Source: Candidatus Micrarchaeum acidiphilum ARMAN-2 (GTDB lineage: Archaea; Micrarchaeota; Micrarchaeia; Micrarchaeales; Micrarchaeaceae). Taken from it: 64,000 bases of DNA. Under the pieces are notes generated by a model. That model made no database searches. It worked only from the letters and a program-made list of their open reading frames with translations, and had not been told where the DNA came from. The position numbers and the translations under genes are program-made. Shown here one piece after another: positions 15,205-23,416 of this stretch. The number at the start of each line of letters is the position of its first letter. Position 1 is the stretch's first letter. Location: positions 188,001 through 252,000 of the forward strand of contig GG697240.1 in assembly GCA_009387755.1 (NCBI GenBank). The letters are read 5' to 3'.

Positions 15205-16638
15205 TCAGCCAGTCTTACTATAATCCATAGAGCTACCTTTTGAATCTGATGATTTGTCGTCTATTTCTAATTTGTCTACACCATAGCCAGGGAATATGTC
15301 TTTTACTTTTTCAACTATTGCCTTTCTGTCTTCGGGATCTGTATAGTTGTTCACAATAGCGTTTGTAATGGCGGTATTAAACGCTGCTTGTGGGTCTTTA
15401 AATGCTTCCTGATATGCAATTGTTAGATCTATCGTGTTGGTAAGCAAGGCGGTAGATATCGGCATTATGTCCTTATCAGTCTTTCGAGTATGCTGGGCTA
15501 GTTTTATTAGGTTCTTTATAAGTCCTACGTCCTTTGTAAAATGCTCTAGAATCTTTTGCTCTTCAATCTCTGTGGGAAAATCAAGCGCTATCTTTGCTAT
15601 GAATCTCCTCATCAGATCTATATTGATCTGATTTATTCCGCCGTACCCGTTGCCTATTACGTTCGTAGTTGCCACGATAAAAAGCTTTGAATCTGCGTTA
15701 AGGAACCACGCCTTTTCGCCAAAAATAACTGCCCTTCTTTCATCGAATAGTGGGTTGAGGATTTTCTGCGCTTCTGGGGTCAAAGCAGAAAGCTCATCAA
15801 GCACCAAGATAGCGAACCCATGCTTGTTTGCCTCTTCGATTGCAATTGGCAAAGGCCCTTTTTGGAATTTTACGACGCCATTTTCAAGTACTTCGTGGCC
15901 TATAAGCGAATACGCATCTGAATCCCTAGAGCATTGAACGTTAATCAGTGGTATAATAGACGAGTGCGGCGCAGGTTTATTCCTGTCGTTCCATGCTGCA
16001 GCAAGATATTCGATGGATAAAGTTTTGGCTATCCCGGTTGGGCCGTACACCATTGTTGGTTTATCCGAAATAACATTTACAATAAGGGAATTCAAGTATG
16101 TTTCTGATTGCCCTCCTGAAACGGTGTAGAAATTTGGTAATTTGGAATCATTGGAGAAATATTTTACGCATGACAAGTCTTCCAGAATTTTGTTATCTGG
16201 GCGCTCTGAGGATTTATATAATGCATATTCGAAGGCGTGCTCTTTTATGCTGTCCAGCGCTCCTTTCATGCCTTTAATCGCATTTAGGTCCTTATCAGAT
16301 AACAGGTTGCCTATCTCAATTTCCAGGTTAGCATAGAATTCTTGCAGCTTTGCGGCATTTTCTGGGTTCCGGGTAAGAAGTGCTTCCGCGACAAAATTGT
16401 AAGGAGCTTCAATTCCATAGGCCGGCAGCATATCCTTGGCTAAACCATTATAATTGTTGAAGTCTATCACTCTGCCTGCAAGCCATGCGGCTCTGTTTAT
16501 TAATTCTAGCTCTTCTCCGCTTACCTTAGTTGCAAGGTCGTTGCTAACGGCTTTTATCAAGTCTTTAATTTCGAATTTATCAGCCTTATCTTCACGTAGA
16601 TAAGCTTTTGGTGTTGTACTTGTCATCTTTTCGCTCAT
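15205..16638 (-). CDS. MoxR-type AAA+ ATPase
   Basis: 477 residues from ATG 16638, chosen because GGTG lies 6 bases upstream; ATG 16650 is in frame but has no such site. Walker A is GPTGIAKTLS (about 198), Walker B is AILVLDELSAL (about 280), and a sensor-1-like stretch reads KLFIVATTNVIG. A Gly-Tyr loop and FPTEIEEQKILEHF lid region follow, all as in MoxR/CobS-like ATPases. The first 190 residues are helical and not recognised. It heads the operon moxR-vwa-ank3-ank2. It should hydrolyse ATP and act with the VWA protein on a target, perhaps selected by the ankyrin proteins. Confidence 0.88.
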   Translation of the reverse strand: MSEKMTSTTPKAYLREDKADKFEIKDLIKAVSNDLATKVSGEELELINRAAWLAGRVIDFNNYNGLAKDMLPAYGIEAPYNFVAEALLTRNPENAAKLQEFYANLEIEIGNLLSDKDLNAIKGMKGALDSIKEHAFEYALYKSSERPDNKILEDLSCVKYFSNDSKLPNFYTVSGGQSETYLNSLIVNVISDKPTMVYGPTGIAKTLSIEYLAAAWNDRNKPAPHSSIIPLINVQCSRDSDAYSLIGHEVLENGVVKFQKGPLPIAIEEANKHGFAILVLDELSALTPEAQKILNPLFDERRAVIFGEKAWFLNADSKLFIVATTNVIGNGYGGINQINIDLMRRFIAKIALDFPTEIEEQKILEHFTKDVGLIKNLIKLAQHTRKTDKDIMPISTALLTNTIDLTIAYQEAFKDPQAAFNTAITNAIVNNYTDPEDRKAIVEKVKDIFPGYGVDKLEIDDKSSDSKGSSMDYSKTG

Positions 16639-16727
16639 TTTATGCACCATTGATTTATTGCATAAGAACGTACCTATAACGCAATTTTATGCATTCGTGT
16701 TTTAGGCATAACTTACGAAATGCTTAA

Positions 16728-16753
16728 GGTAGTTTCCAGATATATAAAGGTTT
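16728..16753 (-). promoter_or_regulatory. MoxR-operon promoter box
   Basis: On the minus strand it reads AAACCTTTATATATCTGG then AAACTACCT. It is almost the same as the box before ankyrin gene 1 (11527-11552), including bases well outside the TATA element, so the two units probably respond to the same factor or arose by duplication. Confidence 0.6.
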
Positions 16754-16909
16754 ACTTTTATTTAAAATCAATAAATTATTTTTGAGGATTTGTAAAATGG
16801 CTTGCAGGAAGCAGGCGTAGCGGTAAAGTTATATGAATAAGCGGGTGGTGGTTTTATATTGTGTTAGCCTGGTCCGCGGCTGAATGCTAATTTTCATTTT
16901 TTTCGACGT

Positions 16910-16931
16910 AAAAACCTAACAAAAACCTAAC
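16910..16931 (+). repeat. 11-bp perfect tandem repeat (2 copies)
   Basis: AAAAACCTAAC occurs twice head to tail, ending 49 bases before ATG 16981. Direct repeats at this position can be binding sites for a regulator upstream of the TATA element. The downstream gene itself encodes a helix-turn-helix protein. Confidence 0.45.
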
Positions 16932-16980
16932 TCTCTCAAAACGTTAATATAATAAGGCGAAGAAATAGCCTTGTGGTTTA

Positions 16981-17679
16981 ATGTCCGGAACGCTTGACAC
17001 CAAGAAAAAGATTGTATCGATGTTGAGGAAGAAAAGCATGAACATTACCGAGATCAGCAGAGACTTGGGCCTGTCAAAAGCAACCATAAGCCAGCACATA
17101 TCCGAATTAGAGGCCATGGGTGTGGTCGAGGTAATAAACAATCCACATTATAGGAAGGTCAAATATTACAGGGTTTCTAGTCCGCTTGGAAACAATGCAG
17201 AGATAGCAAATGCAGGGCAGCAAAGCAGCATTGCAAAAATACTGGTGCCTGCAGTGTTTGCAATAGCACTACTCGTGCTGTTCGCATTCGCTGTGGCAAA
17301 CGAATCGGGAAAAAGCGGAGTGCCTGTTCCTTCGCCGGGCGTGGCCTCTGCGTGCCCTGTGATACTGGCTTACAATTCAACAAACAGGGCTAATATGTCC
17401 GCTGTTGATAGCATCATATATGGAATAGCTTCTGGCTCTCCGTGCTCACTGCCGTATGCAACGGGTAAAAGCATTGGCGGATGGAATTACACAAGCTACA
17501 ACGGCTCAGTGTATGTTAGGGGGCTCAAGATCGTTTATACGCTTAACCAGACACAGAAGGAGCACCTTATAAGCCAGATTGATGACGGATACTGCTTCGA
17601 AACAAAGAGCCTGGCCTTCTTTGGTATAAACTATACAGTGCCAAAGGGCGTGAGCTGCAAGGTTTCGGTATTTTCTTAG
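16981..17679 (+). CDS. Membrane-bound HTH regulator with extracytoplasmic domain
   Basis: 232 residues. Positions 8-60 form an ArsR/MarR-type winged helix (MNITEISRDLGLSKATISQH), followed by a wing (NNPHYRKVKYYRV). One membrane helix (ILVPAVFAIALLVLFAFAVA, about 83-102) leads to an exported domain of about 130 residues with four Cys (CPVILAY, SPCSLPY, GYCFET, GVSCKV) and several N-glycosylation sites. This architecture suggests a one-component sensor that detects an outside signal and binds DNA inside. Its 3' end faces the arginine deiminase gene, 13 bases away. The ligand is unknown. Confidence 0.75.
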   Translation: MSGTLDTKKKIVSMLRKKSMNITEISRDLGLSKATISQHISELEAMGVVEVINNPHYRKVKYYRVSSPLGNNAEIANAGQQSSIAKILVPAVFAIALLVLFAFAVANESGKSGVPVPSPGVASACPVILAYNSTNRANMSAVDSIIYGIASGSPCSLPYATGKSIGGWNYTSYNGSVYVRGLKIVYTLNQTQKEHLISQIDDGYCFETKSLAFFGINYTVPKGVSCKVSVFS

Positions 17680-17692
17680 CCGGACTTGCAGA

Positions 17693-19018
17693 TCAGCTTC
17701 TTTCTATAGGCGCGGTCATGCAGTGCGCGCCGCCGTACCCGCCGGTAAGATTCTGCAGGTTTACTGCATAGAAGTCTATCCCGTTCTCAAGCAGCTCCCT
17801 GCTGTGCGGGAATATCTGACCTGTGCTCCTGAAGCGGTTGTATTCCTTTGACATTTCGGCATGCAGCGCGCCGTACCTGTGCGGATCAGCCCTTGCCTTA
17901 AGCGCAATGTATTCCAGGGATGACTTTGCGATGAGTTCGGTGCTTATTGCGATTATGACGCCGTCCTTTACGCACAGGAAATTCGATGCGTATGAGAGCT
18001 GCTCCAGCGTGGAAAGTTCTATGATGTTGAATCCCTTGCCTTTTATGTATTCGTAGAGACTCTGCCTGCCACGGGCCTTTGAGTACCTTCCCCTGCCTTC
18101 TTTTTGGTATACATCCACAGAGGCGTGCCTCATCAGCAGACCCGATCCGACTACGGTTGAGCTTCCTGCTACGTTAAAATACATGTCAAGGTGCATGTCA
18201 AGCATCGGGTCCGGCTCGCTACCAGGCATCAGTGGGTGGCTTGGCTGGTGCACGACAGCCACCTCGTCGAAATCCGCACCGTACTTGAGCATCTGGCTTA
18301 CGCCTGCGGCGTTTGTCCGGTCTCCCTCACCCAGCAGTGCGAAGTCCTTCATCGGCATAAAATCGCCGCCTTCTATGATGGCGTTCTCTTCGGCTTCGTG
18401 CACTATCTTTATTCCGAGGGCCTTCCAGAGCAGTTTGGTTAGTTCCGTTTCATGCCTCCTTTGGGGCTTAGCCATTCTTGAAATGAATACGCCCTTGTCT
18501 GTGACAAGTTGCTGGTCCCTCATGAAATACAGGTTTGTCAGCGGGTCTGTGCTTGTTATCCTTAGCTGGGCTGGCTCATTCTTCCTTGTGCCGTGCAGGT
18601 CTATTGTGGGCCTTGAAACCAGTATGTCGAAAAAATGGTCTGAATCGTAAACGTTTACGTTCTTTTTGAGTTCTGCCCTTGCCGCTTTTGCTTTCTTTGG
18701 ATCGCCTAGATAGCCGAGCGCGCCCATTGCGTTGTCTATCAGCATGGCCCGCAACTCAGCATTCCTGTCTGCGGCCTTCAGCACCGCGTCCCTGAGCTTC
18801 ACGACCTTTATTCCGAAGTCATCCTTTAGCATTTCCTCGAATCTTCTGTGCTCTGCTATTGCCGAATGTCTGTTGAATGCGCGCTCGTAGAGCGAAGCCT
18901 CTGGATTCAGCAGGCCAAGAAACATTTCGAACCCGGGCCGGTGTATGGCAACCTCCTTCAGCGTGCCCCACTCGCTGCGTATCCTGCCCCTCGTATTCTC
19001 ACCAGTGTGTTTACGCAT
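17693..19018 (-). CDS. arcA: Arginine deiminase
   Basis: 441 residues, slightly longer than the usual ~410. It shows guanidino-modifying motifs: FMRDQQLV, the EGGDFMPM block, the HLDMYFNVAG block, and the C-terminal catalytic Cys in GGAHCMTAP (C433). It converts arginine to citrulline and ammonia, the first step of ATP generation from arginine and a source of alkali in acid environments. No ornithine carbamoyltransferase or carbamate kinase gene lies next to it in this window. Confidence 0.93.
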   Translation of the reverse strand: MRKHTGENTRGRIRSEWGTLKEVAIHRPGFEMFLGLLNPEASLYERAFNRHSAIAEHRRFEEMLKDDFGIKVVKLRDAVLKAADRNAELRAMLIDNAMGALGYLGDPKKAKAARAELKKNVNVYDSDHFFDILVSRPTIDLHGTRKNEPAQLRITSTDPLTNLYFMRDQQLVTDKGVFISRMAKPQRRHETELTKLLWKALGIKIVHEAEENAIIEGGDFMPMKDFALLGEGDRTNAAGVSQMLKYGADFDEVAVVHQPSHPLMPGSEPDPMLDMHLDMYFNVAGSSTVVGSGLLMRHASVDVYQKEGRGRYSKARGRQSLYEYIKGKGFNIIELSTLEQLSYASNFLCVKDGVIIAISTELIAKSSLEYIALKARADPHRYGALHAEMSKEYNRFRSTGQIFPHSRELLENGIDFYAVNLQNLTGGYGGAHCMTAPIERS

Positions 19019-19213
19019 GCAACCTTATTAATATTGCACTTTGGCGCTTTGCGGCCATTCGAATGGCTAAGGAAAGGTTTAATAACAGCCTGCAAATTTT
19101 CATGGAAATATATAAATATTACAATAGCGGAATAAAGAATGCCTGGACCTTCCGCGCCACGAAGTAATAAGATATGCAAAACATTATTTATTTATCTTTT
19201 AAAATAAGTGCGT

Positions 19214-19311
19214 GCAGGGATGGCGGAGCACGGTCAAACGCGACGGACTCAAGATCCGTTGACTTAGGTCTACGGGAGTTCAAAAAATTTGAACAAATCT
19301 CCCTCCCTGCA
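19214..19311 (+). tRNA. tRNA-Leu(CAA) with insertion in the T-loop
   Basis: Acceptor GCAGGGA pairs with TCCCTGC (19304-19310), discriminator A 19311. The D-arm, anticodon stem ACGGA/TCCGT around CTCAAGA (anticodon CAA) and the long variable arm typical of Leu are all present. The T stem GGGAG/CTCCC is perfect, but its loop (19279-19298) has 20 nt instead of 7. Removing 13 nt restores TTCAAAT. This looks like a non-canonical intron in the T-loop. Confidence 0.88.
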
Positions 19312-19339
19312 TGCACTGTTTATGCTCAAGGTGATTGCA

Positions 19340-20020
19340 ATGAAAAATAACAAAACTCAGCACAAAAATAAACCCGCTTCACATAAGTCTGCGAAAATCA
19401 GGAAGGAAAAGGTTTATGACATACCCAACTACGCGCAGTCGGAGGAGTTCACTAGCGCAGCGGCATGCAGCATGATGGTGCTGAAGTACATAAACAAGAA
19501 TTTCAAGATGAAGAAGGACGAGGAATTCAACATCTGGCAGGAGGCCGTGAGCGGCAGCGTATGGCACGGCTCCAGATACGGCATTGCCTACGCCCTGGCG
19601 AAGAGGGGGGCGAAGCCCAGCATAATAAGCAGCAATGTCAAAGACGAAGGATACGAGCGCAAGCTTGCAGTCTACGAAGGAATAAACCTGGACACCCTCA
19701 AGTCGTCTTTTGGCGAAATAAGGGAAAAGGTCAAGGGCATGAAGGTGCAGGAGGAACACGGCACGGTAACTGTGAACACTATAAAGAAGCTGCTCAATGA
19801 AGGCAAGATACCGATAGTGCTGGTGAATGCCAACCTGATAAACCCATATCTTGAGGAGTCTCCGCACTGGATCGTTGTAAAGGGCTATGACGACGACACG
19901 ATATACATAAACGATCCGTACTCTGATAGCACAATAGCGATGGAGCCCGAGGTATTCAAGGGTGCCATAGGCTATGAAAACGAGCACCATCTTATAGCAG
20001 TCAGCGCGAGAAAGAGATAA
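19340..20020 (+). CDS. C39-like papain-fold protein, cytoplasmic
   Basis: 226 residues from ATG 19340, which has a GGTGAT ribosome site 4 bases upstream; longer in-frame starts run into the tRNA-Leu. The motif SAAACSMMVLKY near the N-terminus supplies the Cys, and HWIVVKGYDDDTIYINDP near residue 185 supplies the His and Asp positions, as in the Peptidase_C39_2 family. There is no signal peptide and the N-terminus is very basic (KNNKTQHKNKPASHKSAK). Substrate unknown. A T-rich terminator-like stretch follows the stop. Confidence 0.7.
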   Translation: MKNNKTQHKNKPASHKSAKIRKEKVYDIPNYAQSEEFTSAAACSMMVLKYINKNFKMKKDEEFNIWQEAVSGSVWHGSRYGIAYALAKRGAKPSIISSNVKDEGYERKLAVYEGINLDTLKSSFGEIREKVKGMKVQEEHGTVTVNTIKKLLNEGKIPIVLVNANLINPYLEESPHWIVVKGYDDDTIYINDPYSDSTIAMEPEVFKGAIGYENEHHLIAVSARKR

Positions 20021-20037
20021 CAGCAACAGCAATTTGC

Positions 20038-20056
20038 TCTTTTTCTTTTCTTTTTA
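20038..20056 (+). terminator. T-rich terminator-like tract
   Basis: CTCTTTTTCTTTTCTTTTT follows the C39-like gene by 18 bases. Archaeal RNA polymerase commonly stops in such oligo-T runs, and the next gene is convergent. Confidence 0.5.
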
Positions 20057-20154
20057 ATCCTTCGTTGATGGGCAGTCCTGCCAAGGCTTTGCGCGTCTTA
20101 GGTGCCTCATGGTAGAAACGGCGGCTTTGCGCACCGCATTGTTTCCTGTCTGCC

Positions 20155-20556
20155 TTACCTTATTTTTATTGCAGCGCTCAGCTTTGGATTTCTGAAACCG
20201 AACCTCACGCCATAGTGCAGCATCCCAAGGCCCAGCCTCTTCCTGTAGACGAGCTTGACCCTGCTCTTGCTTATTATGTTCTTGTAGCAGCTTTCGCAGG
20301 ACAGCCTCTCTGTTATCGGCATTCCGGACTCGCCGAACCTCCTTGAAGGCAGGACGAATTTTACCTCTCTCTTTTCCAGGAACCTGCCGCACACGGAGCA
20401 GGAGTTTGACGCCAAGTACTGCCTGTCAGCCTTCTCAGCGCATTTCACGCAGTATATCCTGCCGTCGCTGAGAGCCATTTTCTTGGAGAAGTTGTATAGA
20501 GCTGAACCGCACTTCGTGCAGCGTTCATTCTCATTTACGTTTAGGTATTCCCCCAT
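20155..20556 (-). CDS. Zinc-ribbon protein, two C4 modules
   Basis: 133 residues from ATG 20556, preceded by GGTGGGTGAG; an ATG at 20574 is in frame. Two zinc-binding units are visible: CTKCGSALYNF with YCVKCAEK, and CSVCGRFLEKREVKF with LSCESCYKN. The C-terminal 35 residues are basic (RVKLVYRKRLGLG). The spacing suggests one zinc ribbon and one LIM-like or treble-clef finger. It may bind RNA or DNA, but I do not recognise the family. Confidence 0.7.
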   Translation of the reverse strand: MGEYLNVNENERCTKCGSALYNFSKKMALSDGRIYCVKCAEKADRQYLASNSCSVCGRFLEKREVKFVLPSRRFGESGMPITERLSCESCYKNIISKSRVKLVYRKRLGLGMLHYGVRFGFRNPKLSAAIKIR

Positions 20557-20711
20557 TCTCACCCACCACTTCATATTATTTTGTTTTAGCCGCTATATAT
20601 TACTTTCTAGCTTCCACTATTTTAGACGAACTGCAGGTGCATGCGTATTCTGTATACGGCAAAGCTGCCACGGATTCCGGAAAGCCTTTTAAAGCTTGAA
20701 CTATTTCTAAA

Positions 20712-21827
20712 TTAATTTTTATGCTTCAGCGCATTCTCTATCGCATCCCGGACCTCGTGTATCCCTGCCGTGGACTTTATGCTGCTGCTCTCGAAGTGCG
20801 TCTTTGAGGATTCGTAGCCTGCAGCCGAAAGCCTTTGCATTATTTCATCGACGCCGACAGACCTTGCCTTCATCAATTTTGTTATTGAAGGTATATGGTA
20901 ATAGAACGGAGTCGCAATTTCGCTCTTGATTGCCTCGGCTATGCGCAGTTCCGCACCCGGATAGCCGCTTTGCTCGAAGTAGCGCGAAGCGTACCCCGCA
21001 GCTGCGTCGGATTTTATGCTGCCGAGCCAAAGCCTGCCGTAGAATTGCATCTCGCTGCCGCAGTAGCCGCAGTTCAGGCTCTTCGGGTACGCGCCCTTCG
21101 CAGTCTTCACGTTGCTGCATTTGGTGCAGTATCCTACATAGCCTAGCTGGTCGATTGACTCAGATGCCTGCTTGGCACCCTTGGACAATATGACAAATGC
21201 GCGGATATAGTGGCGGTTGTAAAAGGCGGCAAGCGCTCCTATGCCGAAGTTGAACTGCGCGGCCTGCCTTGCAATGTAGCCGAGCAGTATCCTGGCTCCG
21301 CTTTCGTAGCACAGCTTGTTGTGTATTGGCCTTGAATCATAGATCTTACGGCATGCGCGCTCCTGTGCGCCGCAAAGCACGGCGGTGTCGGTTGCGGTTA
21401 CCATCATCAGGGCCCCGTCAGAAGTAATCTTGAGCAGATCGTTTATGTTGGGCACAGGACTGCCGAACGGGTCCAAGTCTATTACATCAAACTTTGCCCT
21501 CGTTGTGTTGGCAAACTCCTGTATGCTCATGTTTATCGGCTCTATGCGGGACTTGAGCCTGTTGTGCGCTACGTTCGCACTTAGGTCCCTGAATGCGCTG
21601 CGGTTTATTTCAAGGCATGTTGCCCTTCTTATGCCTGCCTCTTTGCAGTAGCGTATCGCCCTTATGCCGGTGGCTGCCGTGGAATCCAGGAGCCTTGCAT
21701 TAGGGTGCTGCAGCTCCTTTGTGTAGTAGCTCACCATGGCAACGCTGAAGTCCCTGGAAAACCTTGCCTCCGGGTTCATGAAGGACCTTGAATGCATCGC
21801 TATCCTGGCAGAAGCCTCCGAGTACAT
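20712..21827 (-). CDS. trm1: tRNA (guanine26-N2)-dimethyltransferase
   Basis: 371 residues, the usual archaeal Trm1 length. Class I methyltransferase motifs are seen: LLDSTAATGIRAIRYCKEAG, CLEINRSAF and the catalytic-loop DLDPFGSPVP. A C-terminal zinc finger CTKCSNVK...CGYCGSEM is typical of the family. It dimethylates G26 of tRNAs at the D-arm/anticodon-arm hinge using S-adenosylmethionine. ATG 21827 immediately follows the DUF357 stop, so the two are co-transcribed. Confidence 0.93.
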   Translation of the reverse strand: MYSEASARIAMHSRSFMNPEARFSRDFSVAMVSYYTKELQHPNARLLDSTAATGIRAIRYCKEAGIRRATCLEINRSAFRDLSANVAHNRLKSRIEPINMSIQEFANTTRAKFDVIDLDPFGSPVPNINDLLKITSDGALMMVTATDTAVLCGAQERACRKIYDSRPIHNKLCYESGARILLGYIARQAAQFNFGIGALAAFYNRHYIRAFVILSKGAKQASESIDQLGYVGYCTKCSNVKTAKGAYPKSLNCGYCGSEMQFYGRLWLGSIKSDAAAGYASRYFEQSGYPGAELRIAEAIKSEIATPFYYHIPSITKLMKARSVGVDEIMQRLSAAGYESSKTHFESSSIKSTAGIHEVRDAIENALKHKN

Positions 21828-22079
21828 TTACTCATCGCCCTCCTTGATTGATTTTATCGCATCCAGCAGCCCGTGAGCATAAGATATGCACGAAAAAGAC
21901 GTGAACAGGTCGCCCTTGTCAAGGTAGCTCTTGGAATCCGACGCGTACAACTTTGACATCTCTATTACCGAGAGCGCCTTTTTGTCGCCCTGCGCATTGC
22001 GCTCCGCTTCCTTTACCGATTCGTAGAACATGCGTATGTCCTTTTCAATCCTCTCTCTGGCTTCAGATTCTCCCTGCAA
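21828..22079 (-). CDS. DUF357 family protein
   Basis: 83 residues, entirely helical and charged. The pattern ALSVIEMSKLYASDSKSYLD, then SCISYAHGLLDAI, matches the archaeal DUF357 family, a small conserved protein of unknown role. It sits directly upstream of trm1 with no gap, suggesting a link to RNA metabolism. Confidence 0.75.
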   Translation of the reverse strand: MQGESEARERIEKDIRMFYESVKEAERNAQGDKKALSVIEMSKLYASDSKSYLDKGDLFTSFSCISYAHGLLDAIKSIKEGDE

Positions 22080-22195
22080 TGCATCGCCTCGCGCTTATTT
22101 ATATGCGACAATCTTTATTTAATTTGCATTTTGCGTGCTTTGGATGCTTTACAAACAATTAAAAAATTTAATTGCTTTAGTATAGCGGTGTTTGG

Positions 22196-22795
22196 ATGGC
22201 AGAACCATGGACTGGATACGCTAACATGATAATAAACTATGTGGAACCGAGCATAAAGGACAAGTATAAACTTTCGCTTACAAATCTGCTAAGCGATCCC
22301 GACAGCTACATCGCCAAACCGGACATGTGGATCACGGTTGAGAACATCTCCGACTTCATAAAGGGCTATGTAAATGATATGATATCGAAGATGCCGAAGG
22401 ACAAGGCCGCGCTTGAGAAGGACGCCATGAAGTGCGACTCAATAACAAAGCAGATAAGCCAGAACGTATCTATGCAGGCGAAGCAGAACAAGGTTCCTTT
22501 CATAAAGGCAGATAGCGTAGAAAGGGACACTTCGAAGGACGAGGTTATAAACATTAGCACAGTAGATGCTGACATACTCAAGCTTGTGGAGAAGCTTGTG
22601 GCAGAAGCGCATTTCGTATCTGACTTTTCATCTGATTATGAGGACTATAAGATTGGCGAATGGCTTTTTTCTGGTGCAAAGAACTACGTGATAAGGGTCA
22701 ACATGCAGCCAAACAGTGTTCTTGATCTTGAAGTGGGCAGGGAAGAAGTGCTTGAGATGCTGACTGGCATACAGAACGCCATGAAGAAGGAATAG
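22196..22795 (+). CDS. Conserved-looking hypothetical protein, soluble helical
   Basis: 199 residues with no signal peptide, membrane segment or recognised motif. It is acidic-basic balanced and mainly helical, with a beta-rich segment near the C-terminus (KNYVIRVNMQPNSVLDLEV). A GGTG lies 6 bases before ATG 22196 and an A+T-rich TATA-like element about 28 bases before. It is followed after 10 bases by the AK6-like kinase gene, so the two probably form an operon. I do not recognise it; it may be lineage-specific. Confidence 0.6.
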   Translation: MAEPWTGYANMIINYVEPSIKDKYKLSLTNLLSDPDSYIAKPDMWITVENISDFIKGYVNDMISKMPKDKAALEKDAMKCDSITKQISQNVSMQAKQNKVPFIKADSVERDTSKDEVINISTVDADILKLVEKLVAEAHFVSDFSSDYEDYKIGEWLFSGAKNYVIRVNMQPNSVLDLEVGREEVLEMLTGIQNAMKKE

Positions 22796-22805
22796 CTTGA
22801 GTCGG

Positions 22806-23408
22806 ATGGCTAAACCCTTTTTGTTTGTTACTGGGACTCCGGGCGTTGGAAAGAGCTACTGTGCAGCTAGGCTCGGAAAGGCGTTCAATGGCATAAAGAT
22901 AATAGAGATAAACGATGTTGCAGAGCGCTATCGCACTTATTCCGGAAAGGACGAATACGGTTCAAGGATTGTAAGGCTCGGGGCGCTGCGCATGAGGGTT
23001 ATGCACGAGATAGAAAGGGCAGATGGAATAGCAGTCATTGTAGGCCATCTTGCGCCAGAGCTGCGCATAAGAGCAGGGTTCGCAATAGTTAAGAGAGAAA
23101 GCCTGAAGAAACTTGCTGCGAGGCTTAAAAAAAGGAGGTATGCAAAGGGAAAGATAAGGGAGAACCTTATTGCCGAGGCATTCGACTATTGCGGAGAGAG
23201 GATGGCTAAATTTGCAGATGTCACATGCGAGGTTGACACTTCTAAGCAGTTCGACGTTGTAGCAAGGAGCATTATAGAGCGCATGGAAAAGAGGGCGCAT
23301 AAAGTAGGGAGCAGCGATGCGATGAAAAAGCTTTGCAGTGGAGAAATTAAGTACAAGCTAGACGAACTTGCGGAGATGGCGCTCTCCGGAAATGAATTCG
23401 GTTTCTAA
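22806..23408 (+). CDS. AK6/Fap7-like adenylate kinase
   Basis: 200 residues from ATG 22806 (TTG 22797 is in frame). Walker A GTPGVGKSY is at residues 10-18. The lid-like stretch reads LKKRRYAKGKIRENLIAEAF and matches the R-x-Y...KI-x-EN pattern of the Fap7/hCINAP (AK6) family. In archaea and eukaryotes this family combines NMP-kinase/ATPase activity with a role in small-subunit ribosome maturation. Fap7 proteins are usually about 180 residues; this one has a short C-terminal extension. The alternative is a generic AAA_18 kinase. Confidence 0.8.
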   Translation: MAKPFLFVTGTPGVGKSYCAARLGKAFNGIKIIEINDVAERYRTYSGKDEYGSRIVRLGALRMRVMHEIERADGIAVIVGHLAPELRIRAGFAIVKRESLKKLAARLKKRRYAKGKIRENLIAEAFDYCGERMAKFADVTCEVDTSKQFDVVARSIIERMEKRAHKVGSSDAMKKLCSGEIKYKLDELAEMALSGNEFGF

Positions 23409-23416
23409 GTGCAACC

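Larger units (their letters stand above)
16639..16980. other. Divergent intergenic region, moxR operon and HTH gene
   Basis: Contains the minus-strand promoter box (16728-16753), which leaves a leader of about 60-80 nt before the MoxR start, and an 11-bp tandem repeat (16910-16931) before the plus-strand HTH gene. The stretch 16780-16905 shows no coding signal I can support. Confidence 0.5.

Noticed and set aside
9721-16980. Duplicate of the tRNA-Thr 3' end marking an attR site
   Set aside because: I looked for a second copy of the T-arm/acceptor sequence in this interval and found none, so a defined integrative element is not claimed.
19379-20032. Minus-strand 217-codon frame opposite the C39-like gene
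   Set aside because: Low-complexity composition without motifs; the plus strand has a ribosome site and papain-fold motifs.
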